A stretch of 64,000 bases of DNA from assembly GCA_023953835.1 (NCBI GenBank), contig JAMLJB010000001.1, positions 3,321,501 to 3,385,500 on the forward strand. Reading direction: 5' to 3'. The DNA is from Rhizobiaceae bacterium. Its GTDB lineage: Bacteria; Pseudomonadota; Alphaproteobacteria; Rhizobiales; Rhizobiaceae. This document shows positions 1 to 14,392 of the stretch, piece by piece (position 1 is the first letter of the stretch; every line of letters begins with the position of its first letter). The notes below the pieces were generated by a model. That model was not told where the DNA came from and did no database searches. It saw nothing but the letters and a program-made list of their open reading frames with translations. Position numbers and translations under genes: made by a program.

Positions 1-3000
1 GACGAACCGAAGGGTGGTCGTCCGGACGAAGGCTTGCAGGCTGTTTTCAAGTCGGTGTTTCCGATCAAGGATTTTTCCGGCACATCCATGCTGGAATTCG
101 TCAAGTATGAGTTCGAGGCGCCCAAGTTTGACGTTGACGAATGCCGCCAGCGCGACCTCACTTACGCTGCGCCGCTGAAGGTGACGCTGCGCCTCATCGT
201 GTTCGATGTGGACGAGGATACGCAGGCGAAGTCCATCAAGGACATCAAGGAGCAGGACGTCTACATGGGCGACATGCCGCTCATGACGATGAACGGCACC
301 TTCATCGTGAACGGCACCGAGCGCGTGATCGTTTCGCAGATGCACCGTTCGCCGGGCGTCTTTTTCGACCACGACAAGGGCAAGTCGCACTCCTCTGGCA
401 AGCTGCTTTTCGCGGCCCGGGTGATACCCTATCGCGGGTCCTGGCTCGACATCGAGTTCGACTCGAAGGACATCGTGCATGCGCGCATCGACCGTCGCCG
501 CAAGATCCCGGTGACCTCGCTGCTGATGGCGCTTGGCATGGACGGTGAGGAAATCCTCTCCACCTTCTACAACAAGATCACGTACAAGAAGTCGGGCGAT
601 CACTGGCGCATTCCGTTCAGCACGGAGCGCTTCAAGGGCCTCAAGGCCGTCAACGATCTCGTTGACGCCGACACCGGCGAAGTCGTGGTCGAGCAGGGCA
701 AGAAGATCACTGCCCGCCAGGCTCGCCAGCTTGCCGAAAAGGGCCTGAAGGCGATCAAGGCGACGGATGACGACCTTTACGGTTCGTATCTCGCGGAGGA
801 CATCGTCAACTACGCGACCGGCGAGATTTATCTCGAAGCCGGCGACGAGATCGACGAGAAGACGCTCAAGGTTCTGCTCGAAGCGGGCCAGGAAGAAATC
901 CAGGTCCTCGACATCGACCACATCAATGTGGGCGGCTACATCCGTAACACGCTTGCCGCGGACAAGAACGAAAGCCGTCAGGATGCGCTGTTCGACATCT
1001 ATCGCGTGATGCGGCCGGGCGAGCCGCCGACACTCGAAACGGCGGAGGCGATGTTCAACTCGCTGTTCTTCGACCCCGAGCGCTACGACCTTTCCGCTGT
1101 CGGTCGCGTCAAGATGAACATGCGCCTCGAACTCGACGCCGAGGACACGGTGCGCGTGCTGCGTAAGGACGACATCATCGCGGTGGTCAAGACGCTGGTG
1201 GAGCTTCGCGACGGCAAGGGCGAGATCGACGATATCGACAATCTCGGCAACCGCCGCGTGCGCTCGGTCGGTGAGCTGATGGAAAATCAGTACCGCGTCG
1301 GTCTGCTGCGCATGGAGCGTGCGATCAAGGAGCGCATGTCGTCCATCGAGATCGACACCGTGATGCCGCAGGACCTGATCAACGCCAAGCCGGCGGCTGC
1401 CGCCGTGCGCGAGTTCTTTGGTTCCTCGCAGCTTTCGCAGTTCATGGACCAGACCAACCCGTTGTCCGAGATAACGCACAAGCGTCGTCTTTCGGCCCTC
1501 GGGCCCGGCGGCCTGACCCGCGAGCGCGCGGGCTTCGAAGTGCGCGACGTTCACCCGACGCATTATGGCCGCATCTGCCCGATCGAGACGCCTGAAGGCC
1601 CGAACATCGGCCTCATCAACTCGCTGGCGACCTTTGCGCGCGTCAATAAATACGGCTTCATCGAAAGCCCGTATCGCAAGATCGTGGACGGTCATCTCAC
1701 CAATGAGGTTGTCTACCTGTCCGCGATGGAGGAGGCCAAGCACTTCGTTGCGCAGGCCAATGCCGAGCTGGACAAGGACGGCAAGTTCACTGACGAATTC
1801 GTCATCTGCCGCAATGCGGGCGAGGTGATGATGGCGCCGCGTGAGAACGTGGACCTCATGGACGTGTCGCCGAAGCAGATGGTGTCGGTTGCCGCCGCGC
1901 TGATCCCGTTCCTGGAAAACGACGACGCCAACCGCGCCCTGATGGGCTCGAACATGCAGCGTCAGGCCGTGCCTCTGGTGCGTGCCGAGGCTCCGTTCGT
2001 TGGCACCGGCATGGAGCCGATTGTCGCGCGTGACTCAGGCGCGGCGATTGCGGCGCGTCGTGGCGGCGTGGTCGACCAGGTTGACGCGACGCGTATCGTC
2101 ATCCGCGCGACGGAAGACCTCGATCCGGGCAAGTCCGGCGTCGACATCTACCGCCTGATGAAGTTCCAGCGTTCGAACCAGAACACCTGCATCAACCAGC
2201 GACCGCTGGTGAATGTCGGCGACCGGATCGAAAAGGGCGACATCATCGCGGACGGTCCCTCGACGGATCTTGGCGATCTGGCGCTTGGTCGCAACGTGCT
2301 CGTCGCGTTCATGCCGTGGAACGGCTACAACTACGAGGACTCGATTCTCCTGTCCGAGCGCATCGTTGCCGATGATGTCTTCACCTCGATCCACATCGAG
2401 GAATTCGAGGTCATGGCGCGCGACACCAAGCTTGGGCCTGAGGAAATCACGCGCGACATTCCGAACGTCTCGGAAGAGGCGCTGAAGAACCTCGACGAGG
2501 CCGGCATCGTCTATATCGGCGCGGAGGTTCAGCCGGGCGACATTCTGGTCGGCAAGATCACGCCGAAGGGCGAAAGCCCGATGACGCCGGAGGAAAAGCT
2601 CCTGCGCGCCATCTTCGGCGAAAAGGCGTCGGATGTGCGGGACACCTCCATGCGGATGCCGCCCGGAACCTTCGGTACCATTGTCGAAGTGCGCGTCTTC
2701 AATCGCCACGGCGTTGAAAAGGACGAGCGCGCCATGGCGATCGAGCGCGAGGAGATCGAGCGTCTCGCCAAGGACCGTGACGACGAGCAGGCCATTCTGG
2801 ACCGCAACGTCTACAGCCGCCTGGCCGACATGCTGGTTGGCAAGTCCGCGATCGCGGGGCCGAAGGGCTTCAAGAAGGGCACCAGCCTTTCCGTTGAAAT
2901 CCTTGGCGATCATCCGCGTTCGCAATGGTGGCAGTTTGCCGTCGATGACGAGAAGCTACAGGGCGAACTGGAAGCGCTGCGCGGCCAGTATGACGAGTCG

Positions 3001-4011
3001 AAGAAGGCGCTGGAACAGCGCTTCATGGACAAGGTCGAGAAGGTGCAGCGCGGCGACGAGATGCCCCCCGGCGTCATGAAGATCGTCAAGGTTTTCGTCG
3101 CGGTGAAGCGCAAGATGCAGCCCGGTGACAAGATGGCGGGCCGTCACGGCAACAAGGGTGTCGTGTCGCGCATCGTTCCGGTCGAGGACATGCCGTTCCT
3201 TGAGGATGGCACGCATGCCGATATCGTGCTCAATCCGTTGGGCGTGCCGTCGCGTATGAATGTCGGCCAGATTCTGGAAACGCATCTCGGCTGGGCCTGC
3301 GCGGGCATGGGCCGCAAGATCGGCGACCTGATCGAAGCGTACAGGCGGGGCGGTGATATCAAGCCGCTGCGCGGCACGCTCGAGTCGATCTTCCCGGACA
3401 ACGACCGCAACGAGCCGGTGCGCGCCTATGACGACGAATCCGTACTTCGCCTGGCCAGCCAGTTGAAGCGCGGGGTGTCGATCGCGACGCCGGTGTTCGA
3501 TGGAGCGCATGAGGCCAACATCAACGAGATGCTGGAACAGGCGGGCCTGCACACCAGCGGCCAGTCGCAGCTCTATGACGGGCGCACGGGCGAACCGTTC
3601 GATCGCAAGGTGACGATGGGCTACATATATATGCTCAAGCTGCACCATCTGGTTGACGACAAGATCCACGCGCGCTCGATCGGTCCGTACTCGCTGGTTA
3701 CCCAGCAGCCGCTGGGCGGCAAGGCTCAGTTCGGCGGGCAGCGTTTCGGCGAAATGGAGGTCTGGGCGCTGGAGGCTTACGGCGCCGCCTACACCTTGCA
3801 GGAAATGCTGACGGTCAAGTCCGACGACGTGGCGGGACGTACCAAGGTCTACGAGGCCATTGTGCGCGGCGACGACACGTTCGAGGCGGGCATTCCGGAG
3901 AGCTTCAACGTTCTCGTCAAGGAAATGCGTTCGCTCGGCCTCAATGTCGAACTCGAAAACACCAAGGTCGATCCGGCGCAGCAGCAGCAATTGCCGGACG
4001 CAGCCGAGTAA
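1..4011 (+). CDS. rpoB: DNA-directed RNA polymerase subunit beta (5' end missing)
   Basis: Beta subunit of RNA polymerase, which forms the catalytic core with beta'. The reading frame is open from base 1 and begins inside the conserved N-terminal region ([11 protein letters not shown]), so roughly 40 N-terminal residues lie outside the window; the TTG at 34 is internal and is not a start. The rifampicin-binding cluster is visible at about 1425-1620 ([22 protein letters not shown]), with the usual sensitive-type Asp, His, Arg and Ser residues. The core motif [12 protein letters not shown] is near 3120-3165. The end (LPDAAE) is typical of Rhizobiales. It is followed 124 bp later by rpoC in the same orientation, as in the standard rpoBC operon. 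Confidence 0.98.
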   Translation, partial: DEPKGGRPDEGLQAVFKSVFPIKDFSGTSMLEFVKYEFEAPKFDVDECRQRDLTYAAPLKVTLRLIVFDVDEDTQAKSIKDIKEQDVYMGDMPLMTMNGTFIVNGTERVIVSQMHRSPGVFFDHDKGKSHSSGKLLFAARVIPYRGSWLDIEFDSKDIVHARIDRRRKIPVTSLLMALGMDGEEILSTFYNKITYKKSGDHWRIPFSTERFKGLKAVNDLVDADTGEVVVEQGKKITARQARQLAEKGLKAIKATDDDLYGSYLAEDIVNYATGEIYLEAGDEIDEKTLKVLLEAGQEEIQVLDIDHINVGGYIRNTLAADKNESRQDALFDIYRVMRPGEPPTLETAEAMFNSLFFDPERYDLSAVGRVKMNMRLELDAEDTVRVLRKDDIIAVVKTLVELRDGKGEIDDIDNLGNRRVRSVGELMENQYRVGLLRMERAIKERMSSIEIDTVMPQDLINAKPAAAAVREFFGSSQLSQFMDQTNPLSEITHKRRLSALGPGGLTRERAGFEVRDVHPTHYGRICPIETPEGPNIGLINSLATFARVNKYGFIESPYRKIVDGHLTNEVVYLSAMEEAKHFVAQANAELDKDGKFTDEFVICRNAGEVMMAPRENVDLMDVSPKQMVSVAAALIPFLENDDANRALMGSNMQRQAVPLVRAEAPFVGTGMEPIVARDSGAAIAARRGGVVDQVDATRIVIRATEDLDPGKSGVDIYRLMKFQRSNQNTCINQRPLVNVGDRIEKGDIIADGPSTDLGDLALGRNVLVAFMPWNGYNYEDSILLSERIVADDVFTSIHIEEFEVMARDTKLGPEEITRDIPNVSEEALKNLDEAGIVYIGAEVQPGDILVGKITPKGESPMTPEEKLLRAIFGEKASDVRDTSMRMPPGTFGTIVEVRVFNRHGVEKDERAMAIEREEIERLAKDRDDEQAILDRNVYSRLADMLVGKSAIAGPKGFKKGTSLSVEILGDHPRSQWWQFAVDDEKLQGELEALRGQYDESKKALEQRFMDKVEKVQRGDEMPPGVMKIVKVFVAVKRKMQPGDKMAGRHGNKGVVSRIVPVEDMPFLEDGTHADIVLNPLGVPSRMNVGQILETHLGWACAGMGRKIGDLIEAYRRGGDIKPLRGTLESIFPDNDRNEPVRAYDDESVLRLASQLKRGVSIATPVFDGAHEANINEMLEQAGLHTSGQSQLYDGRTGEPFDRKVTMGYIYMLKLHHLVDDKIHARSIGPYSLVTQQPLGGKAQFGGQRFGEMEVWALEAYGAAYTLQEMLTVKSDDVAGRTKVYEAIVRGDDTFEAGIPESFNVLVKEMRSLGLNVELENTKVDPAQQQQLPDAAE

Positions 4012-4021
4012 GGCCGCTTAT

Positions 4022-4120
4022 CGGTCGCGGGCCTCTTCCCGCGACCGTTCGAAATTCGCCGGCTGAGGCCGGACCCGCCGGGTGTCTCCCGGCAAACGAT
4101 GCAAAGGGGCCGAAGGCCCC
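4022..4120 (+). promoter_or_regulatory. three tandem hairpins in the rpoB-rpoC intergenic RNA
   Basis: The 124-bp gap holds three perfect stem-loops in a row. The first has 10-bp arms 4022-4031 and 4038-4047 with loop CCTCTT. The second has 6-bp arms 4077-4082 and 4088-4093. The third has 6-bp arms 4106-4111 and 4115-4120 with a GAA loop, ending 2 nt before the rpoC ribosome binding site AAAGGAGA (4123-4130). None is followed by a T-run, so they do not look like intrinsic terminators. A role in RNA processing, mRNA stability or control of rpoC translation is inferred. Confidence 0.6.
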
Positions 4121-4135
4121 GCAAAGGAGAACGGC

Positions 4136-8332
<4,197 letters not shown>

Positions 8333-8356
8333 AGCGGCATGGCATGAAAAATCGAA

Positions 8357-8386
8357 GGCCGCCGGAGCAATCCGGCGGCCTTTTTG
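8357..8386 (+). terminator. Rho-independent terminator of the rpoBC operon
   Basis: A perfect 10-bp GC-rich stem (8357-8366 with 8371-8380) is closed by a GCAA tetraloop (GNRA type) and followed at once by TTTTTG. It starts 24 bp after the rpoC stop codon. Confidence 0.93.
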
Positions 8387-8469
8387 TTTGCCCGGCCAGC
8401 ATCCATCGAAAGGATATCTCCCATTTTCCGTGTGGACTGAGCAGCGCACGATCTGGCATTTCGACCGGC

Positions 8470-9567
8470 ATGGAACATGTGGATTGCATCGTCATCGGGG
8501 CAGGGGCGGTCGGACTGGCTTCCGCGCGTGCATTGGCGCGGGCAGGCCGCGACGTCATCGTTCTTGAGGCGGAGCAGGCGATTGGGCTCGGCATCAGTTC
8601 GCGCTCCAGCGAGGTGATCCATGCGGGCATCTACTATCCGACCGGGCTGACCAAGACCGGCCTTTGCGTTTCGGGCAAGGAGCTGCTGTACCGCTTCTGC
8701 GAGGATTATGCGGTGCCCCATCGCCGCTGCGGCAAACTGCTGGTCGCAACCAGCGACGACGAGATCGCAAAGCTCAGCGCGATCCGCGCGCAGGCGGCGG
8801 CGAACGGCGTGACCGACCTGCGTCCGCTTGCTCGCGAAGAGGCGCGCGAGATGGAACCGGCGCTGAACTGCGTCGCAGCCGTGCTTTCACCCTCAACCGG
8901 CATCATCGACAGCGCCGCCTATATGAGTGCGCTGCTCGGCGATGCCGAAGCGCATGGTGCGATGGCGGCGCTTGCAACGCCCGTTGCGGGCGGCAGTGTG
9001 GAACCCGACGGCATCGTGATAGAGACCGGCGGCGCGGAGCCGATGACGCTCAAGGCCAGCTTTGTGGTCAATGCCGCAGGGCTCGGTGCGCAGGCTATCG
9101 CAGGCAGCCTCCACGGCATGCCTCCGGACAAAATACCGCCGCTGCACCTGGCCAAGGGCAACTATTACGCGCTGGGGAGCCGTGCGCCGTTCTCGCGCCT
9201 GATCTATCCCATGCCGGAAAAGGGCGGGCTCGGCGTGCATCTGACGCTCGACCTTGGCGGACAGGCGCGTTTCGGCCCCGATGTCGAATGGCTCGATGCG
9301 ATCGACTATCATGTCGATCCCCGTCGGGCGGACAGCTTTTACGCAGCGATCCGGCGTTATTGGCCGGGCCTGCCGGACGATGCGCTCCAGCCCGCCTATG
9401 CAGGAATCCGGCCCAAGATCGAACGTCCCGGCGGACCGAACACGGATTTCATGATCCAGACGTCAGACGCGCACGGCATTCCGCATCTGGTCAATCTGTT
9501 CGGCGTGGAATCACCGGGCCTGACCTCCAGCCTGGCCATAGCGGAACTGGTCGCCGGCCGGGCTTAG
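8470..9567 (+). CDS. FAD-dependent oxidoreductase, L-2-hydroxyglutarate dehydrogenase-like
   Basis: A 365-residue flavoprotein of the DAO/L2HGDH family. The N-terminal dinucleotide-binding motif [14 protein letters not shown] is at residues 9-22. The segment [17 protein letters not shown] that follows matches the L-2-hydroxyglutarate oxidase/dehydrogenase group (LhgO, L2HGDH), which oxidises L-2-hydroxyglutarate to 2-oxoglutarate. The ATG at 8470 is chosen because the protein then opens with the expected beta strand; upstream in-frame codons run through the rpoC terminator. Its stop shares bases with the stop of the convergent gene (TTAG, 9564-9567). The exact substrate is inferred from family resemblance only. 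Confidence 0.85.
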   Translation: MEHVDCIVIGAGAVGLASARALARAGRDVIVLEAEQAIGLGISSRSSEVIHAGIYYPTGLTKTGLCVSGKELLYRFCEDYAVPHRRCGKLLVATSDDEIAKLSAIRAQAAANGVTDLRPLAREEAREMEPALNCVAAVLSPSTGIIDSAAYMSALLGDAEAHGAMAALATPVAGGSVEPDGIVIETGGAEPMTLKASFVVNAAGLGAQAIAGSLHGMPPDKIPPLHLAKGNYYALGSRAPFSRLIYPMPEKGGLGVHLTLDLGGQARFGPDVEWLDAIDYHVDPRRADSFYAAIRRYWPGLPDDALQPAYAGIRPKIERPGGPNTDFMIQTSDAHGIPHLVNLFGVESPGLTSSLAIAELVAGRA

Positions 9568-10682
9568 CCCGCCACAGCCTCATCGAAGGCGAACGAAAAA
9601 GCCCCGCCAGCAAGGAAAGTTTCGAAGCGGGCTTCGTGTTCGGCGGTGGCCAGCCCGTTTTCCGACAGCCAGTTGTCGTCATGGTAGGTGTGCACGTAGC
9701 GCTCGCCTGAATCGCAGATCAGCGACACGATCGAGCCGTGTTCTTCTTGCTCGCGCATGCGGGCTGCCATCAGGCAGACCCCTGCGAAATTCGTTCCGGT
9801 CGAGCCGCCGACGCGCCGCCCGAGCAGCCGCGAAAGGACCCGCATCGCCGCAAGCGAAACCGCATCCGGCACGCGTAGCATATGATCGATCACGCCGGGC
9901 ACGAATGATGGCTCCACGCGGGGTCGTCCGATCCCCTCGATGCGAGTGGACTGTTCACAGCAACAGCCCGGATCGCCGCTCGCATAGCCGTCGAAGAAGG
10001 CGGAGTGCTCGACATCCGCCACCGAAAGGCGCGTGGCGTGGCGTTTGTAGCGAATGTAGCGTCCGATTGTGGCGCTGGTTCCGCCCGTGCCCGCGCTCAT
10101 GACGATCCATGCAGGGATGGGGTGCTCCTCCGAACGCATCTGCTCGAAGATGGATTCGGCGATGTTGTTGTTGCCGCGCCAGTCGGTTGCGCGCTCGGCA
10201 TAGGTGAACTGATCGATGTAGTGGCCGCCGAGCCGCGCGGCGAGTTCTGCGGCCTCCGCGTAGAGCCTGCGCCCGTCGTCCACGAAATGGCAGACCCCTC
10301 CGTGATGCTCGATTGCGGCGATCTTCTCCCTTGAGGTCGAGCGCGGCATGGCCGCATAAAAGGGCGCGCCGATCATGCGTGCGAAATAGGCTTCCGACAC
10401 CGCTGTCGAGCCGGATGACGCATCAACGACGGCGGTGCCTTCCCTGATCAATCCGTTGCAGAGTCCATAGAGAAACAGCGACCGCGCGAGCCTGTGCTTG
10501 AGGCTGCCTGTCGGGTGGGTCGATTCGTCCTTGAGGTAGATGTCCACACCCGCAAGCGCCGGGAGCGGCAGCTTCCACAAATGCGTATCCGCTGAACGCC
10601 GCGCGTCGGCTTCGATCCGCGCAACAGCGTCATCCACCCATTTTCGGCATCCGGGTGCATTGCTTGTCGTTCGATGAGTCAT
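9564..10682 (-). CDS. PLP-dependent cysteine synthase family protein
   Basis: A 372-residue fold-type II PLP enzyme. The probable Schiff-base lysine is K62 in [11 protein letters not shown], and the phosphate-binding loop [14 protein letters not shown] lies in the middle. The family includes O-acetylserine sulfhydrylase and cystathionine beta-synthase; this branch has a longer C-terminus and no assigned substrate. The ATG at 10682 is preceded on the minus strand by GGAGGAGA, a strong ribosome binding site. It is convergent with the oxidoreductase downstream and divergent from the OmpA-type lipoprotein, with a 257-bp shared upstream region in which no clear operator was seen. Confidence 0.85.
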   Translation of the reverse strand: MTHRTTSNAPGCRKWVDDAVARIEADARRSADTHLWKLPLPALAGVDIYLKDESTHPTGSLKHRLARSLFLYGLCNGLIREGTAVVDASSGSTAVSEAYFARMIGAPFYAAMPRSTSREKIAAIEHHGGVCHFVDDGRRLYAEAAELAARLGGHYIDQFTYAERATDWRGNNNIAESIFEQMRSEEHPIPAWIVMSAGTGGTSATIGRYIRYKRHATRLSVADVEHSAFFDGYASGDPGCCCEQSTRIEGIGRPRVEPSFVPGVIDHMLRVPDAVSLAAMRVLSRLLGRRVGGSTGTNFAGVCLMAARMREQEEHGSIVSLICDSGERYVHTYHDDNWLSENGLATAEHEARFETFLAGGAFSFAFDEAVAG

Positions 10683-10939
10683 CTGGTTCTCCTCCCCAAG
10701 CCGAGCGTTCCTCTGCACCGTTTGACACCGCTGATCAATGGCTCTTACTCTGGCGGTCGCGGGATTTCGCACAATATGCGCGAATGACTCTGTGGCGGAA
10801 ATCACCGCAAGCAGGCCGGTTGCGGAGCCGAACCTGCACGGGGCCATGCGGCCCGAAAACGTGCGAACCGTCAACCGACCTGAAACTGCGCATGCCGGTT
10901 CGGCTGGCCGGCCTGCTCGATTTTGGGAGGCGGAGACAC

Positions 10940-11590
10940 ATGCGCGAAACCAGCGGATTGGTGCCCGCATTGGTCATTGCGGCCAGTCTGGCGATATCCG
11001 GCTGCATGTCCGGCGGCGAAGCCGACCAGGGCGAGCGTTCCTTCATCGAACGAAGCTGGGATTCTGTGACGGGCCTTGTCGGACGCGACCGCGCCGAGCG
11101 CAACGATGCGCTGATCAACGCCGGTGTCGATGCCGTTGGCGCAGCCGAAACGAACCCCTACATGGACCGGCAGGAGCAGGAACTGAAACGGCAGCTTTCC
11201 GGCAAGTCCGTCGATATCGCGCGCGCGGGCGACCAACTGGTGATTGCCATTCCGAGTAGTGACCTCTTCGATGCCAACAAGGACAGCCTGAAGCGCGGTT
11301 CACTGGATGATCTCAACATCATCGCCGCGGTTCTCAAGAAGAACGCGCGCACCACGGTCGATGTCTATGGTCACACCGACAATGGCGGCGATGAGAAGAA
11401 GAACCTCGACCTGACCCAGAAGCGCGCATTGGCCGTTGCGCGCCATCTTGCGGCGCAGGGCGTGGATGCCCGCCGGATGTCGGTCACCGGGTTCGGAAGT
11501 TCGCGCCCCGCAGAAGCGAATGAAACCGAGGCGGGAAAAGCGGCGAACCGGCGTATCGAAATTCAGGTGTCGCCTGTGAAGAAGCGATAG
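10940..11590 (+). CDS. OmpA-family outer-membrane lipoprotein
   Basis: A 216-residue lipoprotein. The signal peptide ends in a lipobox, ISGC, with the acylated cysteine at 22, which predicts anchoring in the outer membrane. Residues of about 95-216 form an OmpA C-terminal peptidoglycan-binding domain, seen from VDVYGHTDN and the closing NRRIEIQV. The short central part carries no other domain I recognise. The ATG at 10940 has GGGAGG about 9 nt upstream. A role in tethering the outer membrane to the cell wall is inferred from the family. Confidence 0.88.
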   Translation: MRETSGLVPALVIAASLAISGCMSGGEADQGERSFIERSWDSVTGLVGRDRAERNDALINAGVDAVGAAETNPYMDRQEQELKRQLSGKSVDIARAGDQLVIAIPSSDLFDANKDSLKRGSLDDLNIIAAVLKKNARTTVDVYGHTDNGGDEKKNLDLTQKRALAVARHLAAQGVDARRMSVTGFGSSRPAEANETEAGKAANRRIEIQVSPVKKR

Positions 11591-11593
11591 ACT

Positions 11594-12541
11594 CTAATCT
11601 CCGTCGCCCGGATCGATTTCCGATTCCTGGTTAGCCACCACTTCGAGTTCGGTGTCCTTGCCGCCCTCGACGAGAATATTGCGCTGGTAAATGTGCTCGC
11701 GGTTCTTGGCGATGACCGTGTAGTTGCCGTTTGCCAGCACCATGGATGCGTATGGCCCCACCTTTTCCGTGACCGGGTCGCCGGATTCAGTGAGGATCGA
11801 CCAGCTCGTATCGGCAAGCGCCTCGCCGCCCGGCTCGCGAACAAGCTTGAGCGTGATTTCAGCCGCCGAATGCTCGACGGCGGCTTCCGTCAGCTTGCCC
11901 GCTTCCACCCTGATGTCGGAGCGCACAACGGCATTGATCGCGCCATAGGTGGAAACGACATGATACATGCCCGCATTCAGCCGAACCACGGTGTTCGGCT
12001 TCACATCCTTGGCGACGAGCGCCCGGTCGCCATTGGCGTCCTGCTTCGTCTCGTAGATCGAAAACCGCAGCTTTTCGCCATGAACCTGCGTTCCGTTCGG
12101 CCCGACCGCGTTCAGCTTGAGCCCGCCGGCATCGAGTACGACAATTTCGGTGGCCGCATTTTTCTGGAGCGTGATGCGCTTGGTTGCGCCAGCGCGCCCG
12201 AAGGCTGCGTGCACCAGATAACTGCCCGGCACGAGTTCGAATGTCGCGCTGCCCCCTTGCGAAGTGGCGACCAGCGGCAGTTTTCCGTCCGGTCCGGGGT
12301 CGGGGCGAAAAACGCGCCAGGTCAATCCGCGCGCGACGTCCTTGCCGTCCTCGGTCAGCTTTGCCTTGAGGTTGAGCGCGATGTTGCCGGTGCGTGCGAC
12401 CGGCCCGGCGGGCACTGCCGGCGCGTAGCCGGATATGCCCGGAAGCCCGGGGTCGGGCATGCCGGGCGAGCTGAAATCCTGCGCTGCGGCGGGCCAGGCC
12501 AGCGCAGCCAGAATCGAAGCAAGAGCAAAATTGTGTGTCAT
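11594..12541 (-). CDS. secreted protein with three beta-sandwich-like repeats, function unknown
   Basis: A 315-residue exported protein with a Sec-type signal peptide (cleavage likely after AWPAAA, residue 20). I do not recognise a named family. Three repeats of about 80-90 residues can be seen. Each ends in a pattern L-x-x-G-x-Y-x-V: LVPGSYLV at 103-110, LNAGMYHV at 188-195 and LANGNYTV at 269-276. This resembles PEGA or carboxypeptidase-regulatory-like domains, which often face the periplasm or cell surface. It is convergent with the lipoprotein gene (3 bp between stops). An ATG four codons upstream (12553) is an alternative start; neither has a well-spaced ribosome binding site. A CTAG-bounded inverted-repeat element starts about 60 bp upstream. 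Confidence 0.72.
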   Translation of the reverse strand: MTHNFALASILAALAWPAAAQDFSSPGMPDPGLPGISGYAPAVPAGPVARTGNIALNLKAKLTEDGKDVARGLTWRVFRPDPGPDGKLPLVATSQGGSATFELVPGSYLVHAAFGRAGATKRITLQKNAATEIVVLDAGGLKLNAVGPNGTQVHGEKLRFSIYETKQDANGDRALVAKDVKPNTVVRLNAGMYHVVSTYGAINAVVRSDIRVEAGKLTEAAVEHSAAEITLKLVREPGGEALADTSWSILTESGDPVTEKVGPYASMVLANGNYTVIAKNREHIYQRNILVEGGKDTELEVVANQESEIDPGDGD

Positions 12542-12602
12542 CCCCTCATACATAGCTTGCCATGAAGCGAGTCGCGATGGCATTTTCATGGCCGATTTCC
12601 AG

Positions 12603-12875
12603 CTAGAGCGTTTCATGGGCAGGTTGAAGCATTCTGCCGGCGACGGTTTGCGGCAAGGCCAAGGGGTTTGTCGCAGGTCGGGCTGGTGGCCCGGACAAGA
12701 CAAAGACCGAAGGATTTGGCGCAAACCGGCCCGGCCCTTCGGGTTTGCGTTTGGCGGGCGCCCACTTCGTCATGCCGCTCGACCGGGCAACCAGCCCGTT
12801 CTTCGCGACCTTCCTTGTGGATCGCCTCGCCAAACGACAAACAGAATGATTCAACCTGCCCATGAAACGCTCTAG
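12603..12875. mobile_element. MITE-like inverted-repeat element 1 (273 bp, CTAG ends)
   Basis: A 273-bp stretch is bounded by 34-bp inverted repeats, 12603-12636 and 12842-12875, with 33 of 34 positions matching. Both ends are CTAG. Inside, further matching inverted blocks (for example CGGGCTGGT and ACCAGCCCG) make the whole element a long imperfect palindrome. It contains no credible gene. CTAG ends with a TA target are known from the IS630/Tc1-mariner group, so a non-autonomous element of that kind is the best guess. It sits between the start of the secreted-protein gene and the nitroreductase gene and fills most of that 387-bp gap. Confidence 0.72.
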
Positions 12876-12928
12876 GCGTACCCCGGTGGGTTCCAAGCCG
12901 TTCCAATCATCTGCCGGGAGAATTCCTG

Positions 12929-13513
12929 TTGAACAAGACTGTCGTCGATTTTCTTTTGACCCGGGTGTCACCGCCCATCCATGAATTGCACGAGCCGGGG
13001 CCGGATGACGCCGCAATCGAAACACTGATCCGCATCGCCTCGCGCGTGCCTGACCACGGGCGGCTGGCCCCGTGGCGGTTCATCGTCTATCGCGGAGAGG
13101 CGCGTCACCGCGTCGGGGAAATGCTGGCCGATCTTGCCGAAAAGCGCGAAGGGCCGCTGGCGGAGGGTCGTCGCAATCAGGAACTGACGCGGTTTTCGCG
13201 TGCGCCCGTGGTGATCGGCGTGGTGTCCGCGCCCAAGGAAAACCCGAAAATTCCGCAATGGGAAATGTTCCTCTCGGGGGGTGCTGCGGCAATGAACCTG
13301 TTGCTTGGCGCAACAGCGCTCGGCTTCGGCGCCAACTGGATCACCAACTGGTATTCCGCCGTGCCGGAAGGCCGCGCAATTCTGGGCCTCGCTCCCGACG
13401 AGCAGGTGGTCGGATTCGTTCACATCGGCACACATACCGGCCGGCAGACAGACCGCCCGCGGCCCGATCCGGAAACGATCTATTCCGACTATTCCGGTCC
13501 GTGGAAGGAATAG
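12929..13513 (+). CDS. nitroreductase family protein
   Basis: A 194-residue FMN-dependent nitroreductase-like protein, which would use NAD(P)H to reduce nitro compounds, quinones or similar acceptors. The family pattern is clear: RIASRVPDHGRLAPWRF near the N-terminus (FMN contacts) and GAAAMNLLLGATALGFGANWIT in the middle. Its length fits the short YdjA-type group. The start is taken as TTG at 12929, with GGGAG 8 nt upstream; no ATG fits. It lies just downstream of the inverted-repeat element and is convergent with the CitE-like gene (12 bp gap). The substrate is unknown. Confidence 0.85.
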   Translation: MNKTVVDFLLTRVSPPIHELHEPGPDDAAIETLIRIASRVPDHGRLAPWRFIVYRGEARHRVGEMLADLAEKREGPLAEGRRNQELTRFSRAPVVIGVVSAPKENPKIPQWEMFLSGGAAAMNLLLGATALGFGANWITNWYSAVPEGRAILGLAPDEQVVGFVHIGTHTGRQTDRPRPDPETIYSDYSGPWKE

Positions 13514-13525
13514 CGCCCGCCGGGC

Positions 13526-14392
13526 TCAGCTATTCAGCCGGGCGAGCAGCCGCTCCGCCAATCGCAGGTGAGGGCGGTCGTACATCTTGCCATCGACGGC
13601 AACGACGCCCGGACTGCCCGCTGCGGCAAAGGCATCGATGATGGCACGGGCCTGCTCGACCGCTTCCGGAGAGGGCGTGAACGCGGCATTGATGACCGGG
13701 ATCTGATCGGGGTGAATGGCCATCTTGGCGGTGAAGCCGTCGCGCTCGGCTTCGCGGCATTCGGCCTCGAAGCCGGCCATGTCGCGAAAGTTCGGAAAAA
13801 CCGTATCGACGGCCGGCACGTCCGCAGCCGCCGACGCCAGCAAGGTCACGGCGCGCGCCAGCCTGAAGGCGTCTGTGTATCGTCCCGAACCGTCGCGTGC
13901 GGTGCGCGCGCCGAGTGCTGCGGACAGGTCCTCGGCGCCCCACGTCAATCCGGACAGGCGCGGGCTGCATCCGGCATAGGTGCCGCCAGTGAAAACTCCT
14001 GCCGGCGTCTCGGTGATGAGCGGGAGGATGCGGATGCCGCCGTCTTCCAGCCCGGCCTCGGCCTCATGGACGCGCAACATGGAGGAGAGTTGCTGCACAT
14101 CCCGTCCGCTGTTGGACTTGGGCAGCATGATGCCATCCGGCGCGGCCTTCACGATTGCGGCGAGATCGGCGTCCGTCATCCCGGTCGCAAGGTCATTCAC
14201 ACGCACATAGATCCGCGCGCGGGTCGCGTGTCGCTCGGCCCCGATGAAGGCGGCGGCTGTCGCGCGCGCGGCTTCCTTGTTGGACAGCGCGACGGAATCC
14301 TCCAGATCGACAATGACGACATCGGCCTCGGAGGCGAAGCCCTTCGCCAGCTTCCGTTCCGAATCGGCGGGTACGAACAAAAGCGAGCGCAT
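13526..14392 (-). CDS. HpcH/HpaI aldolase/citrate lyase family protein (CitE-like)
   Basis: A 288-residue TIM-barrel enzyme of the CitE/malyl-CoA lyase group. The N-terminus MRSLLFVPADSERKLAK is the standard CoA-binding start, and DVVIVDLEDSVA supplies metal-site acidic residues. LTWGAEDLSAALG and KMAIHPDQIPVIN are further family blocks. Such enzymes cleave or hydrolyse (3S)-malyl-CoA, beta-methylmalyl-CoA or citramalyl-CoA. Its start overlaps the stop of the upstream MaoC gene (TGATG), so the two are translationally coupled. A CitE-like lyase or thioesterase beside a MaoC hydratase suggests processing of a C4-C5 dicarboxyl-CoA compound; the exact reaction is inferred. Confidence 0.88.
   Translation of the reverse strand: MRSLLFVPADSERKLAKGFASEADVVIVDLEDSVALSNKEAARATAAAFIGAERHATRARIYVRVNDLATGMTDADLAAIVKAAPDGIMLPKSNSGRDVQQLSSMLRVHEAEAGLEDGGIRILPLITETPAGVFTGGTYAGCSPRLSGLTWGAEDLSAALGARTARDGSGRYTDAFRLARAVTLLASAAADVPAVDTVFPNFRDMAGFEAECREAERDGFTAKMAIHPDQIPVINAAFTPSPEAVEQARAIIDAFAAAGSPGVVAVDGKMYDRPHLRLAERLLARLNS

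Noticed and set aside
12603-12875. Open frames inside the first inverted-repeat element
   Set aside because: They begin or end in the inverted-repeat arms, mirror each other between strands, and match no transposase motif.
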